A stretch of 64,000 nucleotides of DNA from Paragorgia papillata. Taxonomy: Eukaryota > Cnidaria > Anthozoa > Scleralcyonacea > Coralliidae. Under the pieces are notes generated by a model that was given only the letters and a program-made list of their open reading frames with translations, was not told where the DNA came from and ran no database searches. The stretch lies in assembly GCA_035771165.1 (NCBI GenBank), contig JAWNZC010000112.1, positions 128,501 through 192,500 of the forward strand, read 5' to 3'. Numbering within the stretch: the stretch's first letter is position 1; every line of letters begins with the position of its first letter. A program made the position numbers and the translations under genes. Positions 44,640 to 54,900 of the stretch are shown here, in pieces.

Positions 44640-45530
44640 ATCAATTAAAGACATCTTTGAGCTCTGGGTAGTCTCCCACGATGAATGAAGGCACTCGCTT
44701 TGATTGGTTGTTGGAATGAAAGGGAGAGTACGGAAGGCGTCAAATACGTGGTGCTTCCTTTCGTCCCCACTAGTCTAACCAAGACTTTAGAATACCTCGC
44801 TTCAACGGCTTCTGATGAATAAACTTGGCGATATTTCCATATGCCTTGTCATATGCAGCAGCTGTGTGTGCTACAAGCATAGCATTTGCTAGGCGCTTGA
44901 ATTCAAACTTTGACTTTGAGCTTTGCAGCTTCCCTGCTTCCCGATTGACCGCTTGTTTAAAGTGAAATTGACAACTTTTGGCATTCTTGACCTCTTCTTC
45001 GCCGCCTGCCGTCTGGAGACCTGCCCACTCTGCACCACCTTCGTCCATCATATACCCGTATGGCTTGAAGACAGCATTAGGGTTGTTTGTTGCAATCTTT
45101 AGGGCTTTGTTGAAAAGCTGCCAAAAAAGTGAAACATGCAACGCATCTTCATGCTCACAGTGCATAACTGCTAAGCGCACCATTCTTCGCAATCCACAAT
45201 GGAAAACACTTGCAGTCAGAGTTTTCATCCCTTGAACTCTGCCATGCTTGCCGTCGAAAAATGCAGAATGCAAACTTGTGTGAAAAATCTTGGTCATGGG
45301 CCATGGTCGCCGCAAGCTTCATCTTATCAGAGCTTGTAGAAAATACAAATGTTGGCTTATCGCTGTTAAACCGGTTGTCATTGACTTCAAATATGTAAAG
45401 CGGATCTTTCTTGTCGAGCGACGCTTTGAGTGTTTGAACCGCCTCAAAACTGTGTCCGTGAGGATGGAGCTCCTTTCAGACTTTCTGCTTGACATTTTTC
45501 GGTAGGCTGGGGTTAAGAAGATTATCTGTC
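44640..45530 (-). pseudogene. MULE transposase core (DDE region), broken
   Basis: Minus strand. NPSLPKNVKQKV is followed by a TGA (about 45,474), then HGHSFEAVQTLKASLDKKD, FEVNDNRFNSDKPTFVFSTS and, after a frame change near 45,275, FFDGKHGRVQGMKTLTASVF, VRLAVMHCEHEDALHVSLFW, YGYMMDEGGAEWAGL and SCQFHFKQAVNR. The acidic residues in FDGK, MDEGGA and in the HCEHED neighbourhood agree with the MULE/Mutator catalytic region. Several lesions mean it cannot make an active transposase. Confidence 0.82.
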
Positions 45531-45587
45531 AAATCCTCTATCTCCTCCCATGGATGTCCCTGCTCTATTGCTTCTGAAATTAACGAA

Positions 45588-46696
45588 TTAACCGCTCTTT
45601 GAGGCTTCAAACTTGTTCTTGAGAGCAGCTACAGCAGCTTCGGACGTATTTTTGACGACAACGGGACATGTGTGGATGCCATAGTGATAAACAGTAACTG
45701 TCTTTCGAGCATTGTTAAATTCCCACACTTTTCTGGCCTTGCAGGGAATATAATCTGCCGCCATTCCACAAAACTTGCAATTCTTCTTCTTATCGAAGTG
45801 CACGGTATTTTGTCCCCATTGTTTTCGGAAGCTGCAAAGTGAATTCTTGCAGTGGAAGGAACCTGCACAGTGCGTGAGTCGACGTATTCCTTTGAATCCA
45901 ATACGTTTAGAGGACATATATCTCTTCCATTTGCGCCCGTCAACAGAAGAGTGCATGCGATAACTTGGGTTAAATGGTAACTCGTAAACTGTAGTGCCAT
46001 CAATGTCAGGTGGCAGAGCTGTACATTTTGTAACAGGAACATCTGCCCATACATCAGGTGTTAACTTGTTTGGAGAAACATTCCGTCCTAGACAATTTTC
46101 CAATCCGTTATCGTTGGTGGAATCAGAGTCACCAGAACGTGTAAACTCGGGCGAGCTTCCTGAATCCGAACGAGTTGAATCTAGCTTCAGTTTCTTTGGA
46201 GGTCTGCATTCCGAATCTGAGAGAACAATGACGGTGCTTTCTCTCTTGACAGGTGAGTCGTTAATGGTCACCGTGTTTTCGTTATTCCTCTTGAACGTAT
46301 CAGCATTCAGCACTGCTTCATAATGCTCTCCCACACGAGCAAGCGTCACACGCCTTTCGGATACTTGGCCATCTCTCGTTGGTGGAATTTCGTGTGTTTT
46401 AACGCCGCCATCGTGGACATAATAGATTAATACGGTTGACTGAGTGGAATTTGCAAGAGCGTATAAGATGAAGTCGACGATGTCTTTATTGTACTTCTTT
46501 TCCCTCTTATACTCGTTAAGCTCGCCTGAAACATCAGTGACCGATTGTCTTCTATTTCGTTGCAGGCGCAATGAAGAAGCTTGACATAGCTTTTCAGTGG
46601 ATAGCAGTGTTCATTAGTTAAGACTTTATAGAATGCTCGAACTATACAATGACCATCCGAAATTATAGGTATCCTAACTTGGTTGTTTTTTTCCAA
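45588..46696 (-). pseudogene. MULE element, N-terminal part with OTU-like protease and Cys/His-rich DNA-binding region
   Basis: The ATG at 46,696 starts with IPIISDGHCIVRAFYKVL, the DG-x-C active-site box of OTU-type cysteine proteases, which occur in some Mutator-like elements. A frameshift near 46,545 leads into KYNKDIVDFILYALANSTQS and STVLIYYVHDGGVKTHEIPP, a Ser-rich linker and LPFNPSYRMHSSVDGRKWK. A CKNSLCSFRKQWG...NCKFCG...YHYGIHTC cluster follows, a FLYWCH/WRKY-like zinc module that binds terminal repeats in related transposases. The end of this frame (45,588) connects to the DDE part by another break. Confidence 0.7.
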
Positions 46697-47640
46697 TTCA
46701 TTGTCAATAGTTGATTCATCAAATTGATAACTATAAAATAATCGATGATGCAGATGATATAATGTTTATATGTTGTCACTAGTATTACTATACTGCTACT
46801 GCTGGGGGATCTGAATAAGGAGACACATGACGCATTGGTCAGGAACCAGTTCTTTGTTAAAGAGCATCAACAATCAGAACTAGTATTTATTGGTTTACAA
46901 CAATTCCCTGATATTTTATATTTTTAAGGCCTAATTAAAGCATTGAATTTTTCTTGTGCCAAATCTAATGCAAATTTATAAGCATAAAAAATCTACCTCG
47001 TTATCATTAGATTAGGCATGTGAAAAGTTCAATGTTTGAACTATAGCTATAGTCCTAACATAATTAAATTCTAGGTTAGGCGACCAGGAACACCCCCTCT
47101 ACACAAGAAAATTGCCCAACAATGTACTTTTTTACATCTGAATCAATGTGCTGAAAGTACTATAAAAATATCTGCCGAACCACAGTGACGATTGCAAGTG
47201 TGAAAAAACCTGTAGGGAACCACCTTAATTGGAATTTATTCAGAATGTATCATTGCTCATTATTGTAAAGTTTTGTCTTTGTAACTTATTTAACAATGGA
47301 GTTACAGCTATTTTTATATATTTTAATACAGCTATAACAAGAAATGACATCATAATTACATGGAACCTGTGTTTGTGCTAATTTAATGAGGTTATATAGA
47401 TAAGTAAAACGCCACGTAAAATATTTATTTACTAAGCTTTCGACCTGTTGACCCAGGCTTTCATCAGAGCAATAACAATGGCGTGAGTCAGTAGTGTACT
47501 AATTAACGTAATTTTTTTGTGTGTGTTGGAGATTGGGTACTAGTGATTAACCAATCATATTGCTTTATTTTTTTTTTCAACCAATCAGGTGAAAGTAGGA
47601 ATAAATTAAAGTCGATTTTGGACGGAGGGTGCTAGAAAGT
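46697..47640. other. No gene recognised; contains a CTGATGA...CGAAA motif
   Basis: AT-rich, no supported ORF. On the minus strand at about 47,442-47,476 it reads CTGATGAAAGCCTGGG, then CAACAGGTCGAAAGC. This resembles the CTGACGA...CGAAAC core of the 98-bp insert at 13,584-13,681. Confidence 0.4.
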
Positions 47641-47706
47641 GGGTGTTGGTTGTTTATTTTTTAATTAATTCATGGGTGTGGTTTGTGTTCGGGGTGGGTT
47701 GGGGAA

Positions 47707-47708
<2 letters not shown>

Positions 47709-47743
<35 letters not shown>

Positions 47744-47754
47744 GTGTGTGTGTG
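47709..47754. repeat. (TG)n microsatellite
   Basis: About 23 TG units with one TGCG interruption. It explains the three overlapping cysteine/valine-rich ORFs here, which I reject as genes. Confidence 0.95.
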
Positions 47755-47760
47755 TATTTT

Positions 47761-47833
47761 CCCACAGCCGGGAGTCGAACCCGGATCATCTGGTACATTA
47801 CCACCAGCACCTTTCCACTTTGGTTCCTGTGGG
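47761..47833 (-). tRNA. tRNA-like sequence (tRNA pseudogene or SINE head)
   Basis: 73 nt on the minus strand. The 7-bp acceptor stem is CCCACAG/CTGTGGG. The D-arm is ACC-AAAGTGGAAA-GGT with A14 and GG in place. The anticodon stem is CTGGT/ACCAG, and the T-arm CCGGG-TTCGACT-CCCGG contains a perfect B box (GGTTCGACTCC). The anticodon loop (GGTAATGT) has eight bases instead of seven, and no discriminator base plus CCA context argues for function. It is followed by a (CA)n tract in its own orientation, as in tRNA-derived SINEs. Confidence 0.65.
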
Positions 47834-48138
47834 GGGTTTTTTTGTTGTATGTGTGTAAAAAAATTAATAAAATAAAAAAATGATTTTATTTTCGAATTTT
47901 TTTAGAGAAAAAAAAACATCTTTTTTTTTTTAAAATTTTTTATGTATAGAAGTAGTAAGTGTAATGTATACAGATAGGGGTACAAAATAAAAATGAAAAA
48001 ACTATATAATTATTGCGTAGATATAGTTATTTTACCAAAAAAAAAAAGAGAGAAAATAATTTTAATTTTTTTGGAAGAGAATAAGGATTTGACCATATAT
48101 GGAAAAAAGACGTAACAGTTTTAAAAAATTTTATTTTT

Positions 48139-48372
48139 TCATTTTAAAAATATTTTCATCCATCGCTTTCGTCTATTTATACATTTTTGGTTGACAATAT
48201 TATTACATTTATTAAACACTATGTTTTGTATACCGTATTTACTACATTTTCTACAGTTGTCACAATAGATAATGTGAATTTTACATTCATGACATGAATA
48301 GAATAGTTGCAGAGATTCGTGAGGAATTTGTTGATAGCAGCAGCAACAGGGAACGTATCCGTGTATGACCAT
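48139..48372 (-). CDS. Viral small Cys-rich protein
   Basis: 77 codons, divergent from the genes to its right. Contains CCCCYQQIP, CHECKIHIIYCDNCRKC (several CxxC pairs) and a basic tail (NRRKRW). This looks like a compact zinc-binding protein, for example a regulator; the family is not recognised. The start follows an A5 run. Confidence 0.55.
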   Translation of the reverse strand: MVIHGYVPCCCCYQQIPHESLQLFYSCHECKIHIIYCDNCRKCSKYGIQNIVFNKCNNIVNQKCINRRKRWMKIFLK

Positions 48373-48513
48373 TTTTTCTATAAAAAAAAAGGGTTAAAAA
48401 GAGATCTTTTTATTTTTTTTTGTTTTTTAGGAAAACTGAAAAACAAATTAAACAGGAAAAAAGGTATTGAATGGAAAAAAAACATGAAAACGCTAAAAGA
48501 AACTTGAATAGAG

Positions 48514-48804
48514 ATGTTAGTTCATGATATAGAAATTGATCTTAATTTCATTCCTGCAAAATATGAAGCATTTGTAACAATACCTGAAATGTTGAAAAAT
48601 ATTACAGATATTACACTTAAAGTAATTGGTGTAATAAAAAATTATTTTAAAGAAAATGAAGATAAAGTGTTTTTTGAGGTAATCGACTTGTCAGGTGCTT
48701 CAGCTTACCCACACAAATATATAATATGGACGTTAAGTCAAGTAGAAAATCATAATTTTGTCAAAGATATAGGGTGTTTTGATAAATATTTTAGAAGAGA
48801 ATAA
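48514..48804 (+). CDS. Viral paralogue family A, member 1
   Basis: 96 codons. The core GVIKNYFKENEDKVFFEVID and IIWTL...NHNFVKDIGCFDKYF aligns with VKKNYFNNCEDMVFFEM and DIGMYTYTEDW at 50,678-50,995, and with VKKDYFHFHEDVVYFEI and IGMYTRREDW at 51,127-51,501. Most diverged of the three. No known domain; small soluble protein. The spacing to family B member 1 is 67 bp. Confidence 0.6.
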   Translation: MLVHDIEIDLNFIPAKYEAFVTIPEMLKNITDITLKVIGVIKNYFKENEDKVFFEVIDLSGASAYPHKYIIWTLSQVENHNFVKDIGCFDKYFRRE

Positions 48805-48871
48805 AAATAAGCAAAAAAAATTGAGTCTGATGATGAGGATTTTCAAACTAATGTATAGTTGAGTGTTAAAC

Positions 48872-49099
48872 ATGAATGAAGCAGCACGCAAGAATTATTG
48901 GGAGGTTATACAATTATGTGATTTAAAAATTCAGAAGACTTTAGTGTCCAAATTTATTAAACAAATGCAAAGAGAGACACAGACAGATATCCATATTGAC
49001 AAAGAGGAAAGAATCATTTTACATCTGTGGTTAAAGTTCAAGAAGGAAACATCGATTGATTGGACAGCGTATATTGCATTTTTAAAAAGAAACGTCTAA
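48872..49099 (+). CDS. Viral paralogue family B, member 1
   Basis: 75 codons from the ATG at 48,872. The C-terminal IILHLWLKF...TSIDWTAYIAFLKRNV matches ICVHLSLRA...KDFNWSKYIEFLKQKI of 50,055-50,294. Function unknown. The shared end (W-x-x-YI-x-FLK) is a usable family signature. Confidence 0.6.
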   Translation: MNEAARKNYWEVIQLCDLKIQKTLVSKFIKQMQRETQTDIHIDKEERIILHLWLKFKKETSIDWTAYIAFLKRNV

Positions 49100-49265
49100 T
49101 AAAAGAAAAATATTCCAATTTTTGGAGACGTTAAATTGGAAATATTTTGGTATATGAATGAGAAGATAAGTCTTGTTATAAAATAAAAATATTATTGGAA
49201 AAAAGGGAAAGAGAAAAGATATAAAAGGAAAAGGTATTTGTTACATTTCATTCATTCGTTCAGAT

Positions 49266-49607
49266 ATGAACGTTGAGGAACAATCAACGAAGTTAAAAAC
49301 ATTTGTGTCAGCGCGTACTGATGAGCAATTAGTTTGTGTTCCTACAATATGTGATAGAGTTTATGAAAATATTGAAAAAGATATTGAAAACATAGCTGGT
49401 TGTGTACAAGAAATTTTGAATGAAAAGTTAAGCGAAATACAACTTGCCGATGTAACAGTAGATGTATTGGAAGTTTTGAAGTATGAAATAAATGCTGCAG
49501 TGAAACGAAGTTTGGAAAATTTGGGGTACAGGACGATTGCCGTTAGAACCGCAGAATACATGGTAGGTCATTTAAAGAAAAAAAAAGAAAAAGCAGAAGA
49601 AGAATAA
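49266..49607 (+). CDS. Viral paralogue family C, member 1
   Basis: 113 codons, helical and charged. The core CVQEILNEKLSEIQLADVTV continues with DVLEVLKYEINAAVKRSL. It ends in a Lys/Glu-rich tail. Its TAA stop overlaps the next gene's ATG as TAATG (49,605-49,609), which suggests coordinated translation or very tight packing. Confidence 0.65.
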   Translation: MNVEEQSTKLKTFVSARTDEQLVCVPTICDRVYENIEKDIENIAGCVQEILNEKLSEIQLADVTVDVLEVLKYEINAAVKRSLENLGYRTIAVRTAEYMVGHLKKKKEKAEEE

Positions 49608-50047
49608 TGGACGAAAGCAGAGGAAGAATAATGCAAAGACCAAATGAAAAACTTTTTCAACTGAAAATAAAACTGAATGAATTCAAATTGTCTGATTTTA
49701 TATTTAAAAACGGTTTGAAATTTACTTATATTGATGTATTAATGGCGGATAAGATAAGAGACAATAAGCCGATTAATATTGGTTTAGTAATTGATCATGT
49801 AAAAACTGAATTACGCGTACGAATAGAAGAACTATCGGGGAGTGTACAGTGTTTTTTGAATGAGTATTTGACTGAAATTGAACTTATCGAAGACATTCAA
49901 TTAGATATAAAAAAGCTTCTGAATAAAAAGATCGAAAAAGTGGTAAAAAAGAAAATACATTTGTTGTTACAGAAAAGAGAGGCTAGTAAAGAAGAAGAAG
50001 CGAACATTGTGGAAGAAGAACAGAACATTTGGGAGATTGGGAATTGA
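49607..50047 (+). CDS. Viral paralogue family C, member 2
   Basis: 146 codons. SVQCFLNEYLTEIELIEDIQ followed by LDIKKLLNKKIEKVVKKKIH aligns with members 1 and 3. The start overlaps the previous stop by one base. Predicted mostly alpha-helical, perhaps coiled-coil. Function unknown. Confidence 0.65.
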   Translation: MDESRGRIMQRPNEKLFQLKIKLNEFKLSDFIFKNGLKFTYIDVLMADKIRDNKPINIGLVIDHVKTELRVRIEELSGSVQCFLNEYLTEIELIEDIQLDIKKLLNKKIEKVVKKKIHLLLQKREASKEEEANIVEEEQNIWEIGN

Positions 50048-50054
50048 AAAAAAA

Positions 50055-50294
50055 ATGGAAGAAAAACTGATTAATTTAAATGAACTATTAAAAAAAACAC
50101 AACATTTTGATTTAAATAAAGAAGAAGAATTATTAGAAAAACAGAAAAATGTAGTTGATCAAATTGTTGAATTAAATGATGTAAAACCTTATAAAGATGT
50201 AAAAATATGTGTACATTTATCTTTAAGAGCTAAGGGTGTACGTAAAGATTTTAATTGGTCAAAATATATTGAATTTTTAAAACAGAAAATTTGA
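50055..50294 (+). CDS. Viral paralogue family B, member 2
   Basis: 79 codons; the ATG follows an A9 run 7 bp after the previous stop. The N-terminal half is a charged Leu-rich helix; the C-terminal NWSKYIEFLKQKI matches family B member 1. Confidence 0.62.
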   Translation: MEEKLINLNELLKKTQHFDLNKEEELLEKQKNVVDQIVELNDVKPYKDVKICVHLSLRAKGVRKDFNWSKYIEFLKQKI

Positions 50295-50301
50295 AAAAAA
50301 A

Positions 50302-50688
50302 ATGGCATATAAAAGATTTGAATTATTATGCAGATATGGTTATAAAGAATATTATGAATTATTAAACCAAGATGGTGTGGGGAAAATATGTGAAAGTGTT
50401 GAATATATGCTGAGAATAAATGAAATCGTTGATGAAGCACAACGAGTTTTGGATGAAAAGTTTAAGGAAGCTAGTATTCAGCATGAAATTGTTTTGGATT
50501 TATCTACAATTTTGAAAGAAGAAGTACGAAAAGCTGTATTTATAAACGTGCAACGTTTCAGACAATCAGAAGTAAATTATATGCAGAAACATATCGAACG
50601 TGCTTTCGATGGTCTTCATTTTCAAGAAAAATTTAATAAAAATTTAAATAATGGAAAAGTGGATAAAGAATGGAAAAATGAATTTTAA
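50302..50688 (+). CDS. Viral paralogue family C, member 3
   Basis: 128 codons; the ATG is again preceded by A9, 7 bp after the stop of the preceding gene. VDEAQRVLDEKFKEASIQHE then IVLDLSTILKEEVRKAVFIN matches members 1 and 2. Its end overlaps the beginning of the next gene in another frame. Confidence 0.65.
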   Translation: MAYKRFELLCRYGYKEYYELLNQDGVGKICESVEYMLRINEIVDEAQRVLDEKFKEASIQHEIVLDLSTILKEEVRKAVFINVQRFRQSEVNYMQKHIERAFDGLHFQEKFNKNLNNGKVDKEWKNEF

Positions 50689-50995
50689 TTTTAACTATAG
50701 TGATGAAAATGTTAATGAAAGAGCATTTATTGATTTTAATGAAATATCGTGTTTATTGGAACAAAGTCCAGATTCACGTATTAAAGTTACGGATGTAAAA
50801 AAAAATTATTTCAATAATTGTGAGGATATGGTTTTTTTTGAGATGTACGGAATTTGGAATTTGGTAAACCAGTATAGATACTATCGAACATTAGTTAGAA
50901 ATATTAACAAAAAAAAAGATCATGATTTTACTCAGGATATTGGAATGTATACCTATACAGAAGATTGGAGAAGAAAAAAAATAGAAAATGTATAA
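50678..50995 (+). CDS. Viral paralogue family A, member 2
   Basis: 105 codons from the ATG at 50,678 (an alternative ATG lies at 50,651); overlaps the preceding gene by 11 bp. AFIDFNEISCLLEQ, KVTDVKKNYFNNCEDMVFFE, YYRTLVRNI and DFTQDIGMYTYTEDW align well with member 3. Confidence 0.68.
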   Translation: MNFNFNYSDENVNERAFIDFNEISCLLEQSPDSRIKVTDVKKNYFNNCEDMVFFEMYGIWNLVNQYRYYRTLVRNINKKKDHDFTQDIGMYTYTEDWRRKKIENV

Positions 50996-51126
50996 TATTG
51001 TAATTTAATTAAAACACCATATATGTACTTTTTTTTTTTTTAAATGTATAAGTATAAAAAAAAATATCTCTATATAATAAAGTGTTTTAAAAAACAAAAT
51101 CATTTCTTTTTTGTTTTAAAAAAAAA

Positions 51127-51501
51127 ATGGCTGAGAAAAATGATGAAAAAGAGTTTTTAACTATGCTTGAAGAGAGAAATAGAGATCCACATAGTGAAGA
51201 AAGAAAATTTGTCGAGTTTAATGAGGTATCAGATATATTGTGGGGAAGTTCGGGAGTGGCTAAAATTACTCATGTGAAAAAAGATTATTTTCATTTTCAT
51301 GAAGATGTTGTTTATTTCGAGATAAAAGGAGTTTTTCAAGAGGGATCAGCGATAACGAGATATTATTGGACATTAGTTAAACGTTTTAGATTTCTAAAAA
51401 AAAAACGAAAAAAAAGACGTGATTTTTCTATGTGTATTGGAATGTATACAAGAAGAGAAGATTGGGCAAAAGATAATTATGATGGAATACAGAGAAAATA
51501 A
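51127..51501 (+). CDS. Viral paralogue family A, member 3
   Basis: 124 codons; the ATG follows an A10 run. KFVEFNEVSDILWGSSGVAK, HVKKDYFHFHEDVVYFEIKG, RYYWTLVKRF and MCIGMYTRREDW define the family. It has an acidic/charged N-terminus and a basic insertion (KKKRKKRR) that could be a nuclear signal. Separated from member 2 by about 130 bp of A/T-rich DNA. Confidence 0.7.
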   Translation: MAEKNDEKEFLTMLEERNRDPHSEERKFVEFNEVSDILWGSSGVAKITHVKKDYFHFHEDVVYFEIKGVFQEGSAITRYYWTLVKRFRFLKKKRKKRRDFSMCIGMYTRREDWAKDNYDGIQRK

Positions 51502-51928
51502 ACTAAAAATGTTTTTTTTTTGTCCAGAACATTGATCATTGGGAAAGTTGGGTGAGTCATGGTCGAAGAATGTGGGAAAAACAACAGCGGAAAGCTGACG
51601 AAGCAGGCTGTATGAAGTGTGCGTTATGCGGGCAGAGACATCTGTACAATACAATACAATACAATACAATACAATAATAATTTATTAGTACCAACAGAAA
51701 TATAAATACAGAATAATAATTACACAAATTAATTTAGACCAATATGGTACAGGTTATCTGAAATAACTCACGTTAAACTAGTCAGATAACCTTTTAATTT
51801 GTTTGAGGCATAGTGAGGTCGATATCTGATTATATCAATAAAAAATAAAAAAATCGTAACAATATAATTAGTTAGTAAAAAAAAAAAAAATAATAATTAG
51901 TAAAAATGATTAAAGTTGAAGTTAAAGG

Positions 51929-54900
51929 CTAGTATGTAGTGATTACACTAGTTGAGAGTTTACATTTAAAAGCTGTTTTGGATAAGGTTTTTATAGAGTC
52001 ATCAATTTCATTCCACACTTTTGGCCCTTGAAAGCGGAGAGAAAATTTACCATAGTTCGTTCTAATCAAAGGAATATAATATGAATTTTTGGAAGCTAAT
52101 CTAGTATTGTAATTGTGTTTCTCTTTAACTGACATGAAGAAATTTTTAAAGGTGACAGGTAGACTTTTAGAATAAAATTCGTACATAAATAATGAATTAT
52201 AAACAAAAATTAAATCAGGAAGTTTTAACAAAGCTAGATTTTTAAAAAGAGGGCTGGTATGTTCATCAAATTTTGAGAAAGTTATTATACGTACAGGCCT
52301 TTTTTGAAGTAGAATCAATGGCTTTAAAGTGGAAGCATATGTATTACCCCATACTAGTAAGCCGTAAGTAATGAAAGGATATATCAATGAGTAATATAGT
52401 TGAATAAGTACTTGTGATGTAACGTAATAACGCAGTTTTGACAAAATACCTATACTTCTTTTAATTTTTTTAGAAATATTATAAATGTGTGTTTTCCAAT
52501 TTAAATGTGAATCAACATAGATACCTAGGTACTTGATGTGCTTCTCTTGTTTTATAGCCACTTGATTTATAAATAATTTAGGATTATATGTGACTTTTCT
52601 CTGAGGAGAATGGAAGATCACAAAATTAGTCTTTTCAATATTGAGTGACAGTTTATTTGCAGACAGCCATGTATAAACTTTTGATAAATGTGTATTTATA
52701 AGTTCTTCCAATTCAGATAAACTCTTTCGTGCAAAAAATAGATTAGAATCATCTGCAAATATATGAAAATCAAATAAATCAGAACTATTTTTGAAGTCGT
52801 TAATGTACAAAAGAAATAGTAAAGGTCCTAATACACTTCCCTGTGGTACACCACATGAGACAAATTGCTCATCTGATTTTATACTTCCAATTGATACAAA
52901 TTGCCTTCTATTATGTAAGTATGATTTAAACCAATCATTAACTATACCCCGAATACCATAACATTCTAATTTTTGCACCAGAATGTCATGGTTCACGGTA
53001 TCAAAAGCTTTGCTTAAATCTAAAAAGATTCCACAAGAATAACATTTATCCTCAATTGCTTTCTGGATTTTATCTGTAATGAGAATTACTGCTTGTATGG
53101 TAGAATGTTTGGACCTAAACCCAAATTGATTCTCAAACAGAATTTTCTTTTTTTCAATATAACATATTAATCTTTTGTACATTAACTTCTCCAATATTCT
53201 ATCAAAAATTGACAATAGAGAAATAGGTCGATAATTGTTCATGCAAGTTTGAGATCCCTTCTTAAATACAGGAATTACACGAGCCAGTTTAAGTTTATCT
53301 GGCACAATCCCAGTTGAGAATGAGCAATTATACAAAATCTCAAGTGGTTTAGATAAACAAGTATATAAAGATTTTAATAATTTAGTTGGAATACTATAGG
53401 GGCCAGTAGATTTTGAAATGTTTAATCTGGAAATCTCAAATTCAACCTCTTCTGCAGTTACAGGAGAGAGAAAGAAACTCTCTTGGTAAGAAACATTCAT
53501 ATAATCAAGCGGAGACTTACTGACAGAAGCAATTGAACTTGCTATTCTGACGCCAATGCTAGAGAAATATTCATTAAATGTATTTGCTATTTCTTTTGTA
53601 TCCTTTATTTCTAAATTATCTTTAATTAACTTTAATGGGATACCTCGCGTACCCCTTGAATTTAAATTAATTATTTCTTTTATCCCTGTCCATATTTTTT
53701 TTAAATTGAAGGAATTGTCTCTGAAGTAATTTTGATAATACTTCTTTTTACTTTCTATCAACAACTTATTTAATTTATTCCGATATATTTTGTATTTGAA
53801 ACATAGATATGGGCATTTACTTTTCAAATATTTCTTGAATAGCCTATTTTTCTTCTGGATAGAAACCTTTAGTGCTGAAGTAATCCATGGTTTTGAGTTA
53901 AATTTGATCTCTTTCTTAGTTAATTTCTTTAGGGGAACATGCTTATCAATTACTTCAGAGACTTTTGAATAAAAACTGTCAAAAATAGCATTGGCATCAT
54001 AATCGCTTTGAGGTAAAATGACATCCCAGTTAATCATTCCAACCTCATTAATAAGTGCAGATTCATCAAAGTTTGAATAGTCTCTTTTATAGATTTTAGT
54101 TTTATTATTTATTTTACACCTTTTACTCATAATCAAAAAATTTGGTAAGTGATCAGATAAGTCAGAAAGTAGATTACCACTGATAGTGTGGTGATCAATA
54201 GAATTTATAAATATGTTATCTATGAGGGTTGCTGTATGATCTGTTATGCGAGTTGGTTGAAGAATTTGTGGGTGCAAGAAATATGAGCTTACAGTATTTA
54301 CGAAACTTTCAGTTGGAGGATGAGTTTCATAATTTAATAAATTAATGTTGAAGTCTCCTAAGATAATACAACATTTGTTTTCATTGTGGATTTTGTCCAA
54401 AGTTGAATATAAATAATTGGTAAAGATTTCTAAATTTGCAGTACGGTGTCTATATAACACTGCACAAGTTATTTTTTGACCATATGTTTCAATATCTACC
54501 CACAATGCCTCAAACTCTTTCTTAGAGATACTTAAATCATCTCTTACTACAAAGTTTAAATCGTCTTTTACAAATAATCCCACACCACCTGCATTTGTTA
54601 AAGTAGGTTGGGACAAGAACTTATATCCACACAGATCAACATTTACCAAACAATCATCTTCGAGTTTGATTTTAGTTTCAGACAATCCAATAAGGGAGAA
54701 TGTGTACTTCAATTCATCCAATAATAGAGAAAGTTTATCAATATTTGCTGCTAGACTTCTGATATTACAATGTAAAGTAGAAAATGAGTTATTCTTGAAT
54801 AGATTTTGAATTTCTAAATTATTCTGAAAATCTGAGGTAGAATAATAATTAAAATTAGTCTGATCTGGTAATTGTTGATCAATATCAGCATCTTTAAGAC

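Noticed and set aside
47643..47883. Three ORFs containing long CVCVCV runs
   Set aside because: Produced by the TG repeat and the adjacent tRNA-like sequence.
48307..48507. 66-codon plus-strand ORF at the left of viral block 2
   Set aside because: Overlaps the Cys-rich minus-strand gene and is made mainly of Lys/Phe codons from A/T runs.
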